Below, in pieces: positions 21,199-30,592 of a stretch of 32,500 bases of DNA. Made by a program: the position numbers and the translations under genes. Position 1 is the stretch's first letter; each line of letters opens with the position of its first letter. The DNA comes from Mesostigma viride (lineage: Eukaryota > Streptophyta > Mesostigmatophyceae > Mesostigmatales > Mesostigmataceae): positions 125,001-157,500 of the forward strand of contig RPFO01001162.1 in the NCBI GenBank assembly GCA_009746045.1. The letters run 5' to 3'. Below the pieces are notes generated by a model. That model made no database searches, was not told the DNA's origin, and saw only the letters and a list, made by a program, of their open reading frames with translations.

Positions 21199-21363
21199 AG
21201 TGAGACAACTATGCCTAGTGGACGCATGGCGATCCAACGCCGTGGAAGGACTAGGGTAGTTGTCTGAGAGGAAAGACGCGAAGGCCGCGGGAGCCGCGCG
21301 GCTATCTCTAGGTAGACCTGCATGGAGGGAGACAGAGGGTAACAAGAAAGGCTTATAGGGAAA

Positions 21364-21364
21364 A

Positions 21365-21425
<61 letters not shown>
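21364..21425 (+). repeat. (CA)n microsatellite
   Basis: About 60 bp of almost uninterrupted CA repeats with one TA near the start. GT-rich ORFs on the minus strand are shadows. Confidence 0.97.
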
Positions 21426-21426
<1 letters not shown>

Positions 21427-21997
21427 ACCACGTCCGACACAAACAACCAAAACTATCAAGAAGGAAAAGAGGGAACGCATACACATACATGAAGGGGATA
21501 AAAGAAAAGGTAAGGAGTATACATTACAAAGGGAAAAAAGAAAAAAGAGAAAGAAAGAAAGAAACCAGGAAAGAAAATGTAAACGGTAATAATACGAACA
21601 ATAAAAAATAAAGACACAGTAAAGAGTAATAATAATAACAAAAACAAAACTGGAATAAAGGAAGGTCATTGCTGGGATGTGGTGGCGCAGGCGATGTTGG
21701 AGTATGGGTCAGGAGTTTGATTTTGCAGCGCCCATGGTGCCCGGCCGGGGGTCTCCTATCCAACATGGTCTAAAGCCTCATTGCCCAGCTCACTCCAAAT
21801 GAAAAAGAGTAAAGTGAAAATGGGTAGGCAGTGCCCATGGATGTAGGTCAAACAAACAGACCTAGTGTGTGAGGTGTGAGAACTTACTTGTAGAAGTGAC
21901 GAAGAGAGAGCAGCCCAAACATGCATGTTAACAAGGGTTACCGAAGATGTGTGGAGGCGACCGAACCGGTAGAGCTGGGAAGCGACGTTGAGATCGG

Positions 21998-22605
21998 TTA
22001 ATAACTATGGAGTAGCTGTGTGTAACCTAGAAGCGAGACAATCTGCCTGTGCAGCGTGCTGCGACTAAAGATGGCGTATATATGGGGGCGTTGCTTGGGA
22101 AAATTCTTGACCTGCTTTAGCATAATGCACTGGATGCATCCTTTCAAAATCAGAGCGTGCAACAGGCGTACAACCTCCTTGATGAAGTCCTGTTTGTATG
22201 AACAAAGCCTAGAAAAACGATGTGACTGGCTGAGGACCACACCATATTTTGCTGTATCTGAGAGAGCGCTGTCGATGGCAGGAAAACGAATCAACTGGAT
22301 CATGCTAAACTTCGGCTCTATACGCTTGTCATGCGCATAGATCCTAGTACGCCACCCACGGCGATTGTGGGTAATGTTGAGATCAAGGTAATTGCATGAA
22401 TCGCCAGAAGAAGTAAGCTTGAGCGTGAGCGAGGCTTAATTGCGGATAAATACCTGGCAGGTCTCCCGGGAGCTTGATACACATGAGCATGGAAGCTAGG
22501 GTTGTCCATGGAAATAACATCATCAATATATATCTACAGGTGTGCACAAAACGCGACAAGTGTCTGTTTGTCCCTTGCAGCAATAAGAACTTTGTTCCAT
22601 GAAGT
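21998..22605 (-). pseudogene. Reverse transcriptase relic, not copia or Ty3 type
   Basis: On the minus strand, segments in shifting frames keep the order of one RT family: a segment ending HTCRY; the catalytic box YIDDVISMDNPSF (YIDD at 22530-22519); LDLNITHN; TRIYAHDKR; and FPAIDSALSDTAKYG followed by SQSHRFSRLCSYKQDF. The last block resembles the conserved SQ...R(F/Y)xRxCS region of RT proteins found in many aquatic eukaryotes, probably Penelope-like or group-II-like; I cannot assign the class. A TA-repeat expansion just before YIDD breaks the frame and creates a stop. No partner domains (GIY-YIG, endonuclease) are visible, so this is a decayed fragment of about 200 codons. Confidence 0.65.
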
Positions 22606-22864
22606 CGAGCTAGCTCGAATGTATAATACTAGTAACACATACAAGTTGGCTAATAGCCCGGCGCAATATTTAGACACGTGATTACGTCAAGCATGGCTAA
22701 ATTGCGCACATGCATGGGCCACATGCACGAGGTAGCCATGGCTGACGGCGGCGCTCATAACTTTCACGTTTGAGCACCGAATTCAGCCGTGAATATCACA
22801 ATCGATGCGTCTTTCTACGACGCACATGCTGCTATAATTTTCCGAAGCTATTACGCAATATACG
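22606..22864. other. Possible 5' region of the ORF1-type element
   Basis: It lies between the RT relic and the ORF1 start codon. The string GCATGGCTAAATTGCGCACA near 22693 resembles part of the minus-strand 3' UTR of copy A and may be another small fragment. The 5' end of the element cannot be placed. Confidence 0.4.
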
Positions 22865-23752
22865 ATGAGCAAACGTCTCTCGACGCAACGCAGCCTGGCG
22901 GCTGCGCTCGGCAATGAAAATACGCCTGCAGCTCCGGCTGCAGCTTCGCCCACCGGCCCAGAAGGCAGCGGCGCCACTAGCCAAGCTCTAGTGGTCGCCC
23001 AGCCCCCTCTCGGGCTCGCCTCGCCAGCAGCGACGCCTGAACCCAAGCGCAGTCGCCCTGCCGAGCCGATTTTCGACGAATTTGACGCCAGCCAACCCGG
23101 CTTTTTCGACAAGCTCACTGAAGACCGCATCCTGAGCTACGTGTTCTGGGGATCCACCGCCTCGCTTATTGAACTGTGCAAGCAGCTCTTCCATCAGGGT
23201 CGTCTCGTCAATGCTCAGCAGCAGCGTCGCCCATACGAGTACATCTTCACCGCTGCACCCGCCCCCGGCTGCAGATATACGCCCTCTTCTCCCTCCTTGG
23301 ACGCTCCATCGGGGAGCTCTGGCCCCCCAAGCCCATCACCACCACCTTGACCGAATCCTCCATCCGCGCCCTCCTTAAGGAAGCTTTCGAGCAGCACGTG
23401 ACCCCCCTTGCCACAGATGTGGCGGCAATGGGCGGCACGCTGGCTGCTGAGCTCCCCACCATCTCCACCGCCACCTCCACCCTCCTCGCCTCCTCCACCG
23501 CCACCACCCCCTCCTCCGACGCCATCACCGCCCAGCTCCGCGACATCGACCAGCGTCTTAAGGACAATGCCATCGCTATCGAGGTCTTGCAGAACACCGC
23601 AGGCCTCACCGCCCAGGTGGTGAAGGACATTGCCGCCAACTAGCCAGCCCCTGCTGGCCTGGCCGGCGATGCTCCTCCCATCACGACCTGGGCGGACATG
23701 CTTAAGCAGCACACCACCTCCACCACCTCCGCCGTCGCAGCCCAGCTCCAGC
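22865..23752 (+). pseudogene. L1-ORF1-like protein, 5' part, interrupted
   Basis: The ATG at 22865 starts an Ala/Pro-rich N-terminus, then FDEFDASQPGFFDKLTEDRI and a helical segment. A frame change near the C-run at about 23263 is needed to continue into IYALFSLLGRSIGELW and a long Thr/Ser/Ala-rich, probably coiled-coil region (AQLRDIDQRLKDNAIAI). A TAG at 23641 interrupts the frame. After it TWADMLKQH and SAVAAQLQ lead to the insertion site. Removing the copia-like element and one CCAGC restores an uninterrupted codon register with 31275 onward, so the two parts were one gene. The family role of ORF1p, RNA binding and chaperoning, is inferred. Confidence 0.75.
23748..23752. repeat. Target-site duplication, left, of copia-like element
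   Basis: CCAGC, repeated at 31270-31274. A 7-bp match (CTCCAGC) is possible, but the 5-bp reading gives perfectly inverted LTR ends. Confidence 0.9.
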
Positions 23753-24429
23753 AGTTAATATGGCTGTTACGTCCAAGCTCTAAAAGAGAAGAAAGGGCTG
23801 GAGTTAATATTGCCTGGCAAGCAATATTATTCTACTAAGCTACTTGGCTTGTAGAGATTCTACTTCCGGTTACTACAATCCAGAAACGGGTTCATTCTGA
23901 TGAGTATTGCTCGAGATATGAGCAAGATACTGTTCTACTACATTCTACTTGGATTCGGTGATTCTACGGTGGTTCTTCAAGTGACGCGTGGCATACGACG
24001 TCTTGTCACAGTGTACGATAGGACATTTAGTCTCCGACACTGCGGTCTATTCAATGCTATTGATTAGACGTAACAAATAGTGACAGGACTTGTGCGACAG
24101 GACACTGATGTGACTATTTATGGATAACGAGTCGAGATCTGCTGGTCCAGAGTGAAGGACAGCAATATTGTGAGATGATCTGTCCTATCAGTCATCTGGA
24201 TGTGACTGCGTCACAATTAGTATATAACGAGCAGGACGCTGCCACTTGGTAGCACCACTTTCCCTGCACCTGTGTCCTCGCACCTTTGGCGACGGTTCTC
24301 ACGTGCCTCGTGCATTCTGTGCTGGTAGCCATAACCAGCAACGTAAACCTATTGATTAATATAACTACTTCCTCTGTAGATATTAATCAGTGCAGGCTGA
24401 ACCACAGTTCAGCCACAGTTTCGTTAACT
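23753..24429 (+). repeat. 5' LTR of copia-like element
   Basis: It is 677 bp, and no difference from 30593-31269 was found by eye. It begins AGTTAATATGGCTG and ends CGTTAACT. A second AGTTAATAT start, preceded by a purine-rich copy of the sequence upstream of the 3' LTR, occurs about 52 bp inside (near 23805). Confidence 0.95.
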
Positions 24430-24446
24430 CGAATTACAAGCGAGTT
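24426..24446. repeat. Hairpin at LTR/leader junction
   Basis: AACTCG (24426-24431) and CGAGTT (24441-24446) are inverted around a 9-nt loop, spanning the end of the 5' LTR. No ordinary primer binding site starting TGG follows directly, so the priming mechanism is unclear. Confidence 0.55.
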
Positions 24447-24510
24447 CGTAATCTACTGATTACGGCATTGATTTCTGGTGTCGGCAATTTTTACGGTGTT
24501 TTTCCATTAT

Positions 24511-25074
24511 ATGGGAAACACGCGTGAATATCGTGAGCCATCTCCCGAGCGTGCGTCGGCTCCATCGTCTTCAGGTTTTAATTTCAACGTTCAACGTACG
24601 GCGTCAACTGCTGCGCTGCATTCGCGTGCTGTTCAACCTTCGCTGTCTCAAGCGCTCGTCAGCCGGCCGCCAGTTTCTAACGATCTGCATCAGTTCGTCG
24701 ACGACCTTACTCAAGATTTGGAAATCCTGTCGGAAAATTCCCATATTTTCCGAAGGCTTGCAGCGTCGGGATCAGACGAGCAAGCTCAAGTAATTTCGGC
24801 GCTTCGCACCTACGGCTTGGGTGTTCTGGCGTTGGCGACAGCGTGGTCTGGAATTTCGGCGACTCTTCCGGCTGTCGCAGTTCCGGTTAGCAACAACGGG
24901 TGGGCGTCGTCAGTCGACGGTATCATAAACGTCGCTGCTTCGATTCAGCGGCAATCAAACGCTGAGGAGCCAGGTGAAAACAGCGAGGGGCTTCCTGATT
25001 TATATCCGAGTATTGTGCAGCAGATTTTGGATAACGTATTGCAGTTTCCGCGCGACGATATGCGGCTGGATTAA
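24511..25074 (+). CDS. Extra ORF upstream of gag, unknown function
   Basis: A 187-residue ORF from the ATG at 24511 (MGNTREYREPSPERA); an earlier GTG in frame is less likely. The N-terminus is Ser/Pro/Arg-rich and disordered. The middle, from about residue 60 (HQFVDDLTQDLEILSENSHI) through ALRTYGLGVLALATAWSGIS, is predicted helical and partly hydrophobic, and the C-terminus is acidic. I recognise no family. It lies between the 5' LTR and gag, about 150 nt before the gag ATG and in the same frame, ending in TAA. It might be an amino-terminal part of Gag separated by a stop, or a separate accessory protein. Confidence 0.55.
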   Translation: MGNTREYREPSPERASAPSSSGFNFNVQRTASTAALHSRAVQPSLSQALVSRPPVSNDLHQFVDDLTQDLEILSENSHIFRRLAASGSDEQAQVISALRTYGLGVLALATAWSGISATLPAVAVPVSNNGWASSVDGIINVAASIQRQSNAEEPGENSEGLPDLYPSIVQQILDNVLQFPRDDMRLD

Positions 25075-25224
25075 ATTTTCTGTTATAATTAACAGAGAAT
25101 TAATTCAGGAAAATTTTTTTCTTGGTTCCAGAGCTTAAGGGATTAATTTATTAATTCCCCAGCAGTATTCTTTCTTCAGCATCGGCATCGGCATCGACAG
25201 TTGTCATCGGCATTCGCAGCGACC

Positions 25225-26300
25225 ATGCAGGGTTTGGAAGACGGCGAGATACGCGGCGAACAAATGCTGCGGGGTCAGAATTTTAATCAGAATTTTAATC
25301 GTCCAGCAGCAGCAGAGCAGCCCCGCAGAGCCAAGGCCCAGGAGGGCTTTGCTATTCTTAACCAGCTTCCCAGTCTCAAGGAGCACTGGACTGTTAAGGA
25401 TAAGGATATTACCATTAGGCACCTTAAGGGATATAAGGGCTTGTATAATGGTAACAATCCTCTGCAGGTGCTGTGTATGTCACAGTACCTTCTTAAGTGT
25501 CCCAAGAGGGTGCAGAAGTATGTAAATGACAAGTTTGAGGATGGAGATTCCTGGGAGGTTTTTATAGCTGAGTTTGAGGTGTTCCTAGATGATAAGAGGG
25601 CTAGTGATGGCTCCTTTTGGAAGAAGGAGTACATTGATTTCAAGGCTGAGGGTCTGATTCTGCAGGCATTTGAGGATTTTCAGGAGCTCAGGCACAATTG
25701 TGCTGGCAAGGGGTATGTAGTGTCAGATGAGATTGCCATGGATGATTTCCTAGGTAGCCTGGGATTGGATGAGGTCACCTTGGATAACCTGCAGGTGCAC
25801 ATGCGTACATGCACCACCTGGGCTGCTATGGTGGCCAAGATCAAGGATTATTTCAGGGGCAAGTATGTGGGAGGCAAGAAGGAGGCAGACAAGGCCAGGG
25901 AGAAGCAGAAGGAGAAGGATAAGGTGGATGTGGCAGCTGCAGCAGGGGGCAGTGTTCCCAAGGTCAAGGGCAACCAATGGGGGGGGCAGCCCTCCAACGG
26001 TTATGGTCCACCAAGGTCAGGGCCTTCCAAGCGGGGGGCTTCCAGGCCAAGGGCTTCAGTGGCTTCAAGCGTCGTGGAGGTCCTTCCCAGGAGCAGCCAG
26101 CGGCTCAGCGTCCCAGATTTGATTTCAACAGGGTGGGGTCCCAGCGGGGACCACCTGGGGTGGGGACACCTCGTATCACATGTTATTTCTGTCACCAGCA
26201 GGGCCACATCCGTAAGGACTGCCCTAGCTGGCGTAAGCAAAGGGGCCAAGGGGGTATAACAACCCAACCTGACAGGCTCAGCCTTCCCTGGGCTTGCTAG
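25225..26300 (+). CDS. Copia-like gag with CCHC zinc knuckle (frameshifted)
   Basis: The ATG at 25225 (MQGLEDGE) is preferred over the TTG at 25201. The body includes LKGYKGLYNGNNPLQVL, a helical core with FEDFQELRHNCAGKGYV and FLGSLGLDEVTLDNLQVHM, and a Lys-rich linker. The best reading then moves to the -1 frame at a run of six G (26033-26038) and continues with Gly/Arg/Phe-rich sequence to the knuckle CYFCHQQGHIRKDC, a perfect C-X2-C-X4-H-X4-C. The frame closes at 26300. Gag packages the element RNA (family knowledge). The shift could be programmed, a mutation or a consensus error. Confidence 0.88.
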
Positions 26301-27204
26301 GGTCCGCCAGGGAGGGGGCTAAGAGTGACCCCCCCATTACTCTGGATGAAGTTGATTTGCTCCCTGCACAGGTTGAGAGTCTCCCGCTTAAGGTTGAGAG
26401 TCCCCCTGCACAGGTTGAGGGTGCATCCATGGAGGAAGAACACAATGGGGTAGTGACTGGGTCTTCCCACGTCACCATGGTGAAAGCAGTTACCACAAGG
26501 CAACAACGTTCCCACATGGCTCTTGGAGGTAGTTTGCGTACTCCTTCAATGTTGGAGCGTGGAAGTCCTGCCTTAGGGCAGGAAGCTCCTTTAGAGGAGG
26601 AGGATGAGGCTGATGGCCTGAATGATGCAATGGGGAGCTTGGTTGTAAGAGAGAGTGCTGTTCCAAGCACCTCACCTGTATTTAATAAAATGTCTCTTGT
26701 GTCAAACATTGCATTGAGATTGCATCATATGTTTGGTCATGCTGCCCAGGCACTCCAGTTTGCAAGGAGGCTGGGAGGGACATCTTTGTTTAATGCAGTA
26801 AAGCAGGTTGCTGAGGCTTGTTCCTGTAGGCTGGTTGCTCCCAAGCCTAAGAAGTCTCATGTCAGACAACCTGTGTTGCAGCCTGGATATGTACAATGTG
26901 ATATCCAAGAAATCAGGAAACTGATTTTGTTGGTGGGTGTTGACAGATACACCAAGTACAAGGTGCTGGAGCTGTTGCAAGACAAATCTAAGCCATGTTT
27001 GGTGGCTGGGCTCCAGGCTATCAGATCCAGAATGAAACCAGTGATCCAGCTGCAGTGTGATTTAGAATTTGAGTGCTGCATGGGGCATGAAGACCTCCCT
27101 GAGTTATTTGTTGTACACAGGGAGTCCCATGGCAGTCAAGGCGTGGTGGAGAGGACAATCAGAGACTCAAGACTATTCTGCTGACGGAGAAGAAGATTCC
27201 AAGA
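26294..27204 (+). CDS. Copia-like integrase, N-terminal and catalytic regions
   Basis: Open from a TTG at 26294 to a stop at 27184, with the better frame moving to the next segment near 27160. The first 120 residues are acidic and repetitive (PAQVESLPLKVESPPAQVE) and contain no protease motif. The integrase starts with a zinc-binding-like HHMFGH and CSC (the spacing is C-X-C instead of C-X2-C). The catalytic residues are the Asp of YVQCDIQEI, the Asp of LQCDLEFE and the Glu of GSQGVVERTIRD. This matches the D-D-E layout of copia integrases, although the flanking residues are diverged. Confidence 0.82.
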
Positions 27205-29865
27205 TTGGTTCCAGCTATTATCAAGACGGCCTGGTTAAGGTCAGTTGAGGACAGATTGAATGTCAGGGCACCCATGTATGTTGGAGAGGTCCCTGTGACT
27301 CCATTATCATTGCATCTTCGGGAGCTCCCTACTGAGGTTGAGCAAGCCTGGAAAGATAGCCTTATGTTCAAGTTTGCCAAGTTGAGGCAGAAAGACAAGG
27401 GCTGGAGTGTTCTGAAACCTGTTGTTGGCCAGAGGGTAATTGTGTGGAAAGAGCCCAAGCTTGCAGGCAAGCGTGGTAGCTGGCACCCTGGAGTAGTGAC
27501 CAGGGTGGAACTAGCTGGGCACAAGTGCTGGGTGAAGATGGAGGATCCTCCCCAGAATGTGCACCGTCTGTCGTGGTCATATGTACGTCTAAGGGGTGCT
27601 GAAGCAGAGGCAGTAACTCCTGATGTGACAACCTTGCCAGTTGGTCATGACGTCATCCCTGATCATCACGTTCCGGCTGGAAGTAATCCCCGGGTAAGTC
27701 CTGGCCAGACCCCTGGACCGGTTAACTTTCCAGATTTAGAGCAGGCAGATGTGGTCCCCTCTAGCCTCACTAAGCATAGAGGTGTGGGCCTGAAAGATGT
27801 GGTGCTGGCTATGCAAAAAGCCAAGCAAAAGCCTCGGGTGTCCAAGCTCAGCCAGTTGGGGGAGTCCGAGTGCACTGCACTAGAAGTAGATACCAATGCA
27901 GAGGTCTCAATCATGGGGTCTCAGCATACAGGGCAGCGGCAGATTGGCGAGTCTAGCTGTTCCTGGGTGTCTGACTTTAGTGGCAGGGTTCATATGAAAG
28001 TGGTAGGAGAAATCATCTTACCATTTATGGGTGTAGATGTTTCCTTCCTAGTGCTAGAAGATTACGATGGCCCTATCATTTTGGGTCAGAATTTTCTTTG
28101 CACCCCTGGAGTTGTGGTTGTATCTCATAGCCTTATTCGTAAGGGTTGGGGTAGCATTCCACTGACTAACTTCAGGGCCCTGAATCTTAATTTTTTCTCT
28201 GTGAAAGCGATCAGGAATGTGCAGTGGCCTGAGGATCAGATTCCTGTGGCTTCCAGTCTTGTGATGCCAGCTGCTCTTCATCCTAGCAGTATTGGTATTA
28301 CTAAGAGATCACTGGCTGCTCATTCTCCTCTTAGCTATGATCAGCTTGTCCAGGAAATGAGTTCTCCTCTGATGTTTGAGGCCTGGAGGCTAGCATTTGC
28401 CAAGGCCCTAGAGGAGTGGTTGCAGTTTGACTGCTGTCAGCCTGTGAATGAAGTTCCTCCATACAGTACACGGTTGAAGCTCAGATTCGTCATCAAGCGG
28501 AAGGAGGTGGAGGGGGTGTCTGTTCCCCATGTGCGTCCAGTTCTTAATGAATACCGTGGTACTGGGGATCTTCTGGGCGAGGAGTTGTATACACCTGGGA
28601 TGCTACATGATACATGGCGTATTTTATTGTGCCTGTATGTCGGTATGCTGAACCAGGGTGCTGATATGTCTTCAGTTCTGCTAGATTTCAAGAGAGCATT
28701 TCTGAAGGGTGATCCCAGTGTGGCTCAGCAGGTGTGGCATTGTGAAACTCCATTTCATGTGCCAGTTCCTGTAGCCTGGCAGGCAGAGCTCCAGTCTAGC
28801 TACCTGCTGATTCTGAAGGGTCTAGAAGGTCTCAGGTCCAGTCCCATCATTTGGAGGCTCACCTTGGAAGACTTCTTGACTAAACACTGTGGGTTGAAGG
28901 TGTCATCTGTGGACCCATGTTTATTGCTGGGTAGGTGGCATGATTTACCTGTGTATGCTAGCCTGCATGGTGATGACTTGCACTTGATTGCTCCCACTAA
29001 GTGGTTGAGTCAGTTTGTGCCCATCATTAATGATGCATTTCCTTTGGGAAAAGAATTGTGGCAGAAGCCTGGAGAGGCTGTCACGTTCTGTGGAATGCAG
29101 GCTACATTGGTTCAGGAGGGGAGTCAGTGGCTGATTAAGCTGCAGGCGGGCAATGACTACAAGAGTACCATTCTTCAATCTGTTCCAGAGGTCATGACGT
29201 CATCCATTGCACCTGAGCTGAAAGGCAAGTTGGCCTGGTATGGCAGCATTTGTGGGCCTGACATGATGGTCCATAGCAGATCCCCTGATGATGTGCTAAT
29301 TCTGGAGGAGCCTTCCCAGATTATTGCACATGTTAACAAGTCTCCTGGTATTACTTTAGCTGGGATTGATTTGTCTTTGCCATTTTCCTTGGATATCTAT
29401 GTTGATAGCTCCATGGATAGCAGGCAAGTTTCTAAGGTCAGAGGCAGGTCAGCTGGCTTGTTTGTGCTTCAGCAACATAGGCCTAGTCTTGTGGCCTGGT
29501 ACAGTCGTCTTCAAAGAAGGGTTGCTGTGAGTTCAGATGTCTCTGAGTGCAGAGCCATTTGTGAAGGGATTCAGTCTAGTTTGTACATCAAGGAGCTGTT
29601 GCTAGCTATGGCTTCAGTGACTCCTCATACTCTTCAGCTGGAAACCTTGATCCTTTCAGATAACATGGGTATGGTCCAGTTTGTGCACAAGCAGTTGGCC
29701 AGAAGCAGAGATCTGGATTATCTCCTGTTGAAGGAGTTGGCAGGTCTGGTGGATATTCAACATCTTCCAGGTTCTGAGAATCCTGCTGATGCCTTGACCA
29801 AGTTGCCTCACAAGTCTGCTGAGCAATATAAGCTTCTTTACAAGCTGATGAGCTCCTCTGTGTGA
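27205..29865 (+). CDS. Copia-like pol: integrase C-terminus, retropepsin-like domain, RT, RNase H
   Basis: An 886-codon open frame. Residues 1-60 finish the integrase core region. Residues 74-130 (GQRVIVWKEP, SWHPGVVTRV, NVHRLSWSYVRLRG) look like an SH3-type integrase C-terminal domain. Residues about 215-320 look like a retropepsin: a LEVDTNAEVSIMG active-site loop (DTN instead of DTG, Asp at 27889), a VVGEIILPF strand and the closing PIILGQNFL. RT follows with LDFKRAFLKGD (from residue 493), LKGLEGLRSSPIIWR, and HGDDLHL in place of YVDD (Asp codon at 28972). RNase H runs from DIYVDSSMDSRQ through VSSDVSECRAI, LSDNMGM and NPADALTKLP. RT and RNase H are of copia type, while the protease resembles Ty3-type retropepsins. 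Confidence 0.9.
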   Translation: MVPAIIKTAWLRSVEDRLNVRAPMYVGEVPVTPLSLHLRELPTEVEQAWKDSLMFKFAKLRQKDKGWSVLKPVVGQRVIVWKEPKLAGKRGSWHPGVVTRVELAGHKCWVKMEDPPQNVHRLSWSYVRLRGAEAEAVTPDVTTLPVGHDVIPDHHVPAGSNPRVSPGQTPGPVNFPDLEQADVVPSSLTKHRGVGLKDVVLAMQKAKQKPRVSKLSQLGESECTALEVDTNAEVSIMGSQHTGQRQIGESSCSWVSDFSGRVHMKVVGEIILPFMGVDVSFLVLEDYDGPIILGQNFLCTPGVVVVSHSLIRKGWGSIPLTNFRALNLNFFSVKAIRNVQWPEDQIPVASSLVMPAALHPSSIGITKRSLAAHSPLSYDQLVQEMSSPLMFEAWRLAFAKALEEWLQFDCCQPVNEVPPYSTRLKLRFVIKRKEVEGVSVPHVRPVLNEYRGTGDLLGEELYTPGMLHDTWRILLCLYVGMLNQGADMSSVLLDFKRAFLKGDPSVAQQVWHCETPFHVPVPVAWQAELQSSYLLILKGLEGLRSSPIIWRLTLEDFLTKHCGLKVSSVDPCLLLGRWHDLPVYASLHGDDLHLIAPTKWLSQFVPIINDAFPLGKELWQKPGEAVTFCGMQATLVQEGSQWLIKLQAGNDYKSTILQSVPEVMTSSIAPELKGKLAWYGSICGPDMMVHSRSPDDVLILEEPSQIIAHVNKSPGITLAGIDLSLPFSLDIYVDSSMDSRQVSKVRGRSAGLFVLQQHRPSLVAWYSRLQRRVAVSSDVSECRAICEGIQSSLYIKELLLAMASVTPHTLQLETLILSDNMGMVQFVHKQLARSRDLDYLLLKELAGLVDIQHLPGSENPADALTKLPHKSAEQYKLLYKLMSSSV

Positions 29866-30573
29866 GTTGAGCAATTCCAGTTGGAGCTTTGAGCTTGGTG
29901 ACTGATTGGGTGAGAAGAGCTAACATAGAGCTGGGCTCTGTTATGCTGAGAGCTGTGTTGCTCTGAGGGCAGTAATGCTCTGTGTACATATGTGTATAAT
30001 ACTGTATTCTATGTAATGCTCAGTCATGGAGCATGATGTTGGTTGGGGGTTTGTCCTCAGTTTGAGGTTTGTCTCAACCAAAGGGATTTTATAGGGCAGG
30101 GTTCGATTCCCTGGGGCTGCTTAGGCGGATTTTCCCGGATTGGCTGACCCATCAACCTTGCTGGTGAGGTGGCGACAGGTCCCCCTAGTTTTGTCCCAGA
30201 CAGAGGAAGGTAGTTTGTCATGTGCTTAATATATTTTGTGATGTGCTATTTCTCAGTCCATGGTGGGCGCCAGTTCTGATAACTATCAATGTCTACCTGA
30301 TAAGGTCTTGTGGGTAACTTGTGGGGTTCCAATCAGGAGCCATTATGGTGGTGATTCCATTTTGGTCATTATTCTGGTTAGCCACAAGCTGCTACTCCAA
30401 ACACTTGGCTTTCTACTTCCAGTGGATAGGGAATTCATTGTAATTCGTCATGGCTGAGATGTGTTGTGATCTGGTGCTTGATTAATCCCGAGCAGAGACT
30501 ACAGAGAGCTGGGAGGGATGTCAAGTGCTATGCATGTTGTTTCTATATATGTGTTGCCAAGCCTAACAGCTCT
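29866..30573 (+). other. Copia-like element 3' untranslated region
   Basis: About 700 bp between the pol stop codon and the purine tract. No ORF with recognisable content; T/G-rich in its first half. Confidence 0.65.
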
Positions 30574-30588
30574 AAAAGAAAGAAAGGG
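30574..30588 (+). promoter_or_regulatory. Polypurine tract of copia-like element
   Basis: AAAAGAAAGAAAGGG, four bases before the 3' LTR. A close copy (AAAAGAGAAGAAAGGG) lies inside each LTR about 30 bp from its start, again before AGTTAATAT. Confidence 0.75.
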
Positions 30589-30592
30589 CTGG

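Larger units (their letters stand above)
21106..21997. other. Intergenic region with microsatellite and purine-rich tract
   Basis: It holds an 18-bp perfect palindrome of TTAA units (21181-21198), a (CA)n microsatellite and, at about 21440-21660, a plus-strand A/G-rich stretch (GAAAGAAAGAAAG and similar). No gene is supported. Confidence 0.6.

Noticed and set aside
24470-24485. TGGTGTCGGC as the copia-like primer binding site
   Set aside because: It lies about 46 bases from the LTR end, too far for a normal primer site, and does not match the initiator tRNA well.
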